DNA of 8,120 bases, from NCBI GenBank assembly GCA_030049955.1, contig JASIJX010000370.1, forward strand, positions 1 through 8,120, given 5' to 3'. Below are positions 5,838 to 8,120 of this stretch, piece after piece. Position 1 is the first letter of the stretch, and every line of letters begins with the position of its first letter. Both the position numbers and the translations under genes were made by a program. Source of the DNA: Acidobacteriaceae bacterium (lineage in GTDB: Bacteria > Acidobacteriota > Terriglobia > Terriglobales > Acidobacteriaceae). The notes beneath the pieces are model-generated. The model was not told the origin of the DNA, did no database searches, and saw nothing but the letters and a program-made list of their open reading frames with translations.

Positions 5838-8120
5838 GCATAACCAAGGAAATCTGGACGGCGGTTTTGTCGTTAGTTTATGCCTCGGCCATTGGCATGG
5901 CAGCACCAGCCCAGAATGTCACGCCGAATAGGATGAACCCATGTATTGAGGTATCCAACGGGATCAAGATCAAAAGCGGCTCGAGAGTGCTTCGGATCCT
6001 CGCGTTGCGGGACGATGTTTTGCGCATCACGATGTCTCCCACGCCGGATCTTCCGGAAGACGCCTCTTGGTCAGTGCCAGCCGATGCGCGGAACGCGACC
6101 GTGAAGGTGACACCGAAGCAAAACGACGACACGGTGGGCTTCGATACGCGTTTTCTCGAGGTCCGTGTAAAGCGCAGCAATCTTGCGATCTCCATCCTCG
6201 ACACAGACGGTAAGCCGATCGTCAGCGATGCACAGCCTGTCGAGTTTAGGAAAGACGATAGCAGTGGCGACATTGGCTTCCGTGTCTGGAAGACAATGCC
6301 GGAGAACGAACACTATTTCGGGCTTGGCGAGAAGGCAGGCCCGCTGGATCGTCGGGGTGGAGCATTCGTGCAATGGAATACTGACGCAGCCCACTACCAG
6401 GAAGGTACGGATCCTCTCTACGACAGCATCCCTTTCTTTCTCACTGATCGCGCGGGCAGTAGCTACGGGCTCTTCCTCGATAACACGTGGTGGACGGAGT
6501 TCGATTTCGGCAAGACGTTGCGTGATCAATATTCCTTCGGTGCAGAAGGAGGTCCTCTTGACTACTACATCCTGTATGGGCCCAGCCCAAAGCGGGTCCT
6601 CGAGGCCTACGCCTGGCTTACCGGAACCACCCCACTTCCTCCTCTGTGGTCCTTTGGCTTTCAGCAGTCGCGCTGGAGCTACGGAACCGAAGAAGAGCTG
6701 CGCGGGATCGCAAAGCATCTGCGCTCGGATCATATTCCGTCAGATGTGCTCTATATGGACATCGATTATCAGGTCAAGCGCCGTCCATTCACAATCGATG
6801 CTGAGAAGTTTCCGAATTTCCCGGCATTCGTGAATGAGCTTGAAAGAATGCAATTTCACCTCATCCTCATTACTGACCTGCACATCGCTTATCTGCCCAA
6901 CCAGAGTTATGCTCCATTCAATTCAGGAGTGGCCGGCAACCATTTTCTTACTAATCCGGATGGATCCCTCTATGTCGGCAATGTCTGGCCCGGGCGGACC
7001 GTCTTCCCCGATTTCATGCAAGAGTCCACGCGGGAATGGTGGGGCAGTCTGTACAAGAACTTCTACGACGATGGCGTCGCAGGCTTTTGGAACGACATGA
7101 ACGAGCCATCTGTTTTTGAAAGTCCAACGAATACGATTCCGCTCGACGTGCAAGGCCCAGTCGACGAACCGGGATTCCGGAAGCGCGTGGCCACGCAGCG
7201 AGAAGACCACAACATCATGGGAATGCAGAATGCCCGCGCGACTTATGAGGGCTTGCTGAACCTGAAGCCGAATCAGCGACCTTTCGTGCTCACACGGGCA
7301 ACCTACGCAGGCGGGCAGCGCTACGGCGCCACTTGGACTGGTGATAATTCCAGTTCGTGGTCGCAACTGCGCATGAGCACCTCCATGCTCGAGAGCCTCG
7401 GATTATGCGGTTTCTATATGGCTGGCGATGATATCGGCGGGTACGCAGGCTCTCCTCAATCTGACTTGCTGACGAAATGGATTGAAGTGGGGGCGTTCAA
7501 CCCGATGGATCGGGATCACTCAGAACACGAAACCAATCGGAAGGAGCCTTGGGTGGGAGGGCCCGCGGTGGAGGCTATTCGCCGAAATTACATCGCCGAG
7601 CGCTACCGCCTGATACCATACCTATACACAACTGCTGAGAACGCGTCGCGCACCGGCATTCCGATCATGCGTCCGCTTTTCCTGGAGTTTCCGCATGCCA
7701 CAGCGGACGGCCATCCACTCGATCTCGACGCTGGGAATGAATTCCTATTCGGCCCGGATCTGCTTGTCGCGCCGGCTCCTCACCCCGACGAAGTGCAGGA
7801 TTACACAGTAATCCTTCCGCCAGGATCTTGGTACGACTATTGGACTGGTTTACGTGTCACTCATAACGAGCAGATGGCACACCCAGAGAACTCTGTCGCC
7901 AAAGCAACTGCGCTACAACAACCGAATGAGGCCGAGGAGCATGCCGCGCTCGAGACCGTAACGGTGCAGCCAAACGTCGATTCATTGCCCGTCTTCGTCC
8001 GCGGCGGGTCGATTGTGCCTTTGCAGCCGCTAGTTGAGGACACCGCGCAGAAGCCGAACGGGCCTCTCGAACTCCGGGTTTATCCTGGCCCGGATTGCAA
8101 GGGAACGCTGTATCAGGACG
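5834..8120 (+). CDS. Secreted GH31 alpha-glucosidase (3' end beyond window)
   Basis: This glycoside hydrolase family 31 enzyme cleaves terminal alpha-linked glucose with retention. An in-frame stop at 5828 limits the start to the GTG at 5834, preceded by AGGTGA (5825-5830), or an ATG at codon 22. The GTG restores a signal peptide with cleavage near AAPA|QN (residue 26), so the enzyme is exported to the periplasm or beyond. Residues about 35-260 are the N-terminal beta-sandwich (YFGLGEK near 161). The catalytic barrel starts at about P267 (PLPPLWSFGF). MDIDYQ lies at 308-313. The nucleophile is D421 in WNDMNEP and the acid/base D504 in TWTGDNSS; AGDDIGGY follows. The DMNE signature fits alpha-glucosidase rather than alpha-xylosidase. 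A 45-residue Ala/Glu/Gln-rich stretch (673-717) separates YDYWTG from LPVFVRGG and looks long. At least 762 codons are present; perhaps 50 are missing. The gene follows the receptor gene by 132 bases, so they are probably one operon. Confidence 0.95.
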   Translation, partial: MSITKEIWTAVLSLVYASAIGMAAPAQNVTPNRMNPCIEVSNGIKIKSGSRVLRILALRDDVLRITMSPTPDLPEDASWSVPADARNATVKVTPKQNDDTVGFDTRFLEVRVKRSNLAISILDTDGKPIVSDAQPVEFRKDDSSGDIGFRVWKTMPENEHYFGLGEKAGPLDRRGGAFVQWNTDAAHYQEGTDPLYDSIPFFLTDRAGSSYGLFLDNTWWTEFDFGKTLRDQYSFGAEGGPLDYYILYGPSPKRVLEAYAWLTGTTPLPPLWSFGFQQSRWSYGTEEELRGIAKHLRSDHIPSDVLYMDIDYQVKRRPFTIDAEKFPNFPAFVNELERMQFHLILITDLHIAYLPNQSYAPFNSGVAGNHFLTNPDGSLYVGNVWPGRTVFPDFMQESTREWWGSLYKNFYDDGVAGFWNDMNEPSVFESPTNTIPLDVQGPVDEPGFRKRVATQREDHNIMGMQNARATYEGLLNLKPNQRPFVLTRATYAGGQRYGATWTGDNSSSWSQLRMSTSMLESLGLCGFYMAGDDIGGYAGSPQSDLLTKWIEVGAFNPMDRDHSEHETNRKEPWVGGPAVEAIRRNYIAERYRLIPYLYTTAENASRTGIPIMRPLFLEFPHATADGHPLDLDAGNEFLFGPDLLVAPAPHPDEVQDYTVILPPGSWYDYWTGLRVTHNEQMAHPENSVAKATALQQPNEAEEHAALETVTVQPNVDSLPVFVRGGSIVPLQPLVEDTAQKPNGPLELRVYPGPDCKGTLYQD

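Noticed and set aside
6071..6733. 220-codon minus-strand frame inside the GH31 gene.
   Set aside because: It is antisense to a strongly conserved GH31 coding frame, and its residues show no domain. It is a shadow of the codon pattern of the real gene.
6183..6833. 216-codon plus-strand frame overlapping the GH31 gene.
   Set aside because: It lies in another frame of the same region. The GH31 frame carries all family motifs without interruption, while this product is Ser/Arg-rich and featureless.

Overview
The window most likely comes from an acidobacterium (Acidobacteriota, class Terriglobia type). Three things point there. A roughly 1,220-residue TonB-dependent receptor has an N-terminal carboxypeptidase-regulatory-like domain and the GGTFGGPV ... 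KTFFFVDYQ block typical of the large Oar-like receptor families of this phylum. A divergent single-pass membrane protein has an N-terminal domain of a type I associate with acidobacteria. A secreted GH31 alpha-glucosidase also matches acidobacterial versions closely. This assignment rests on recognising families, not on a database search.

Layout. Positions 1-195 hold no gene I can support, but they contain a nest of compatible inverted repeats (34-148) that could fold as an RNA. A small hypothetical gene may lie on the minus strand at 196-390. The minus-strand gene 528-1871 encodes a 447-residue protein with a winged-helix-like N-terminal domain, one membrane segment and a C-terminal domain predicted to be periplasmic. 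Its start faces a plus-strand operon across a 158-base divergent region that holds a long interrupted inverted repeat (1901-1948), a candidate operator or leader hairpin. On the plus strand, 2030-5701 encodes the outer-membrane receptor. After 132 bases with two hairpins and a possible coupling mini-ORF, the secreted GH31 alpha-glucosidase starts at a GTG at 5834 and runs off the right edge.

How the genes may work together (inference): the receptor brings an alpha-glucoside or alpha-glucan fragment across the outer membrane. The exported alpha-glucosidase then releases glucose in the periplasm or at the cell surface. The divergent membrane protein, with a topology like ToxR or CadC, is a candidate sensor and regulator acting on the shared intergenic region. 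No SusD-like partner is visible. Only the receptor and enzyme families are firmly identified; the regulatory role is a hypothesis.
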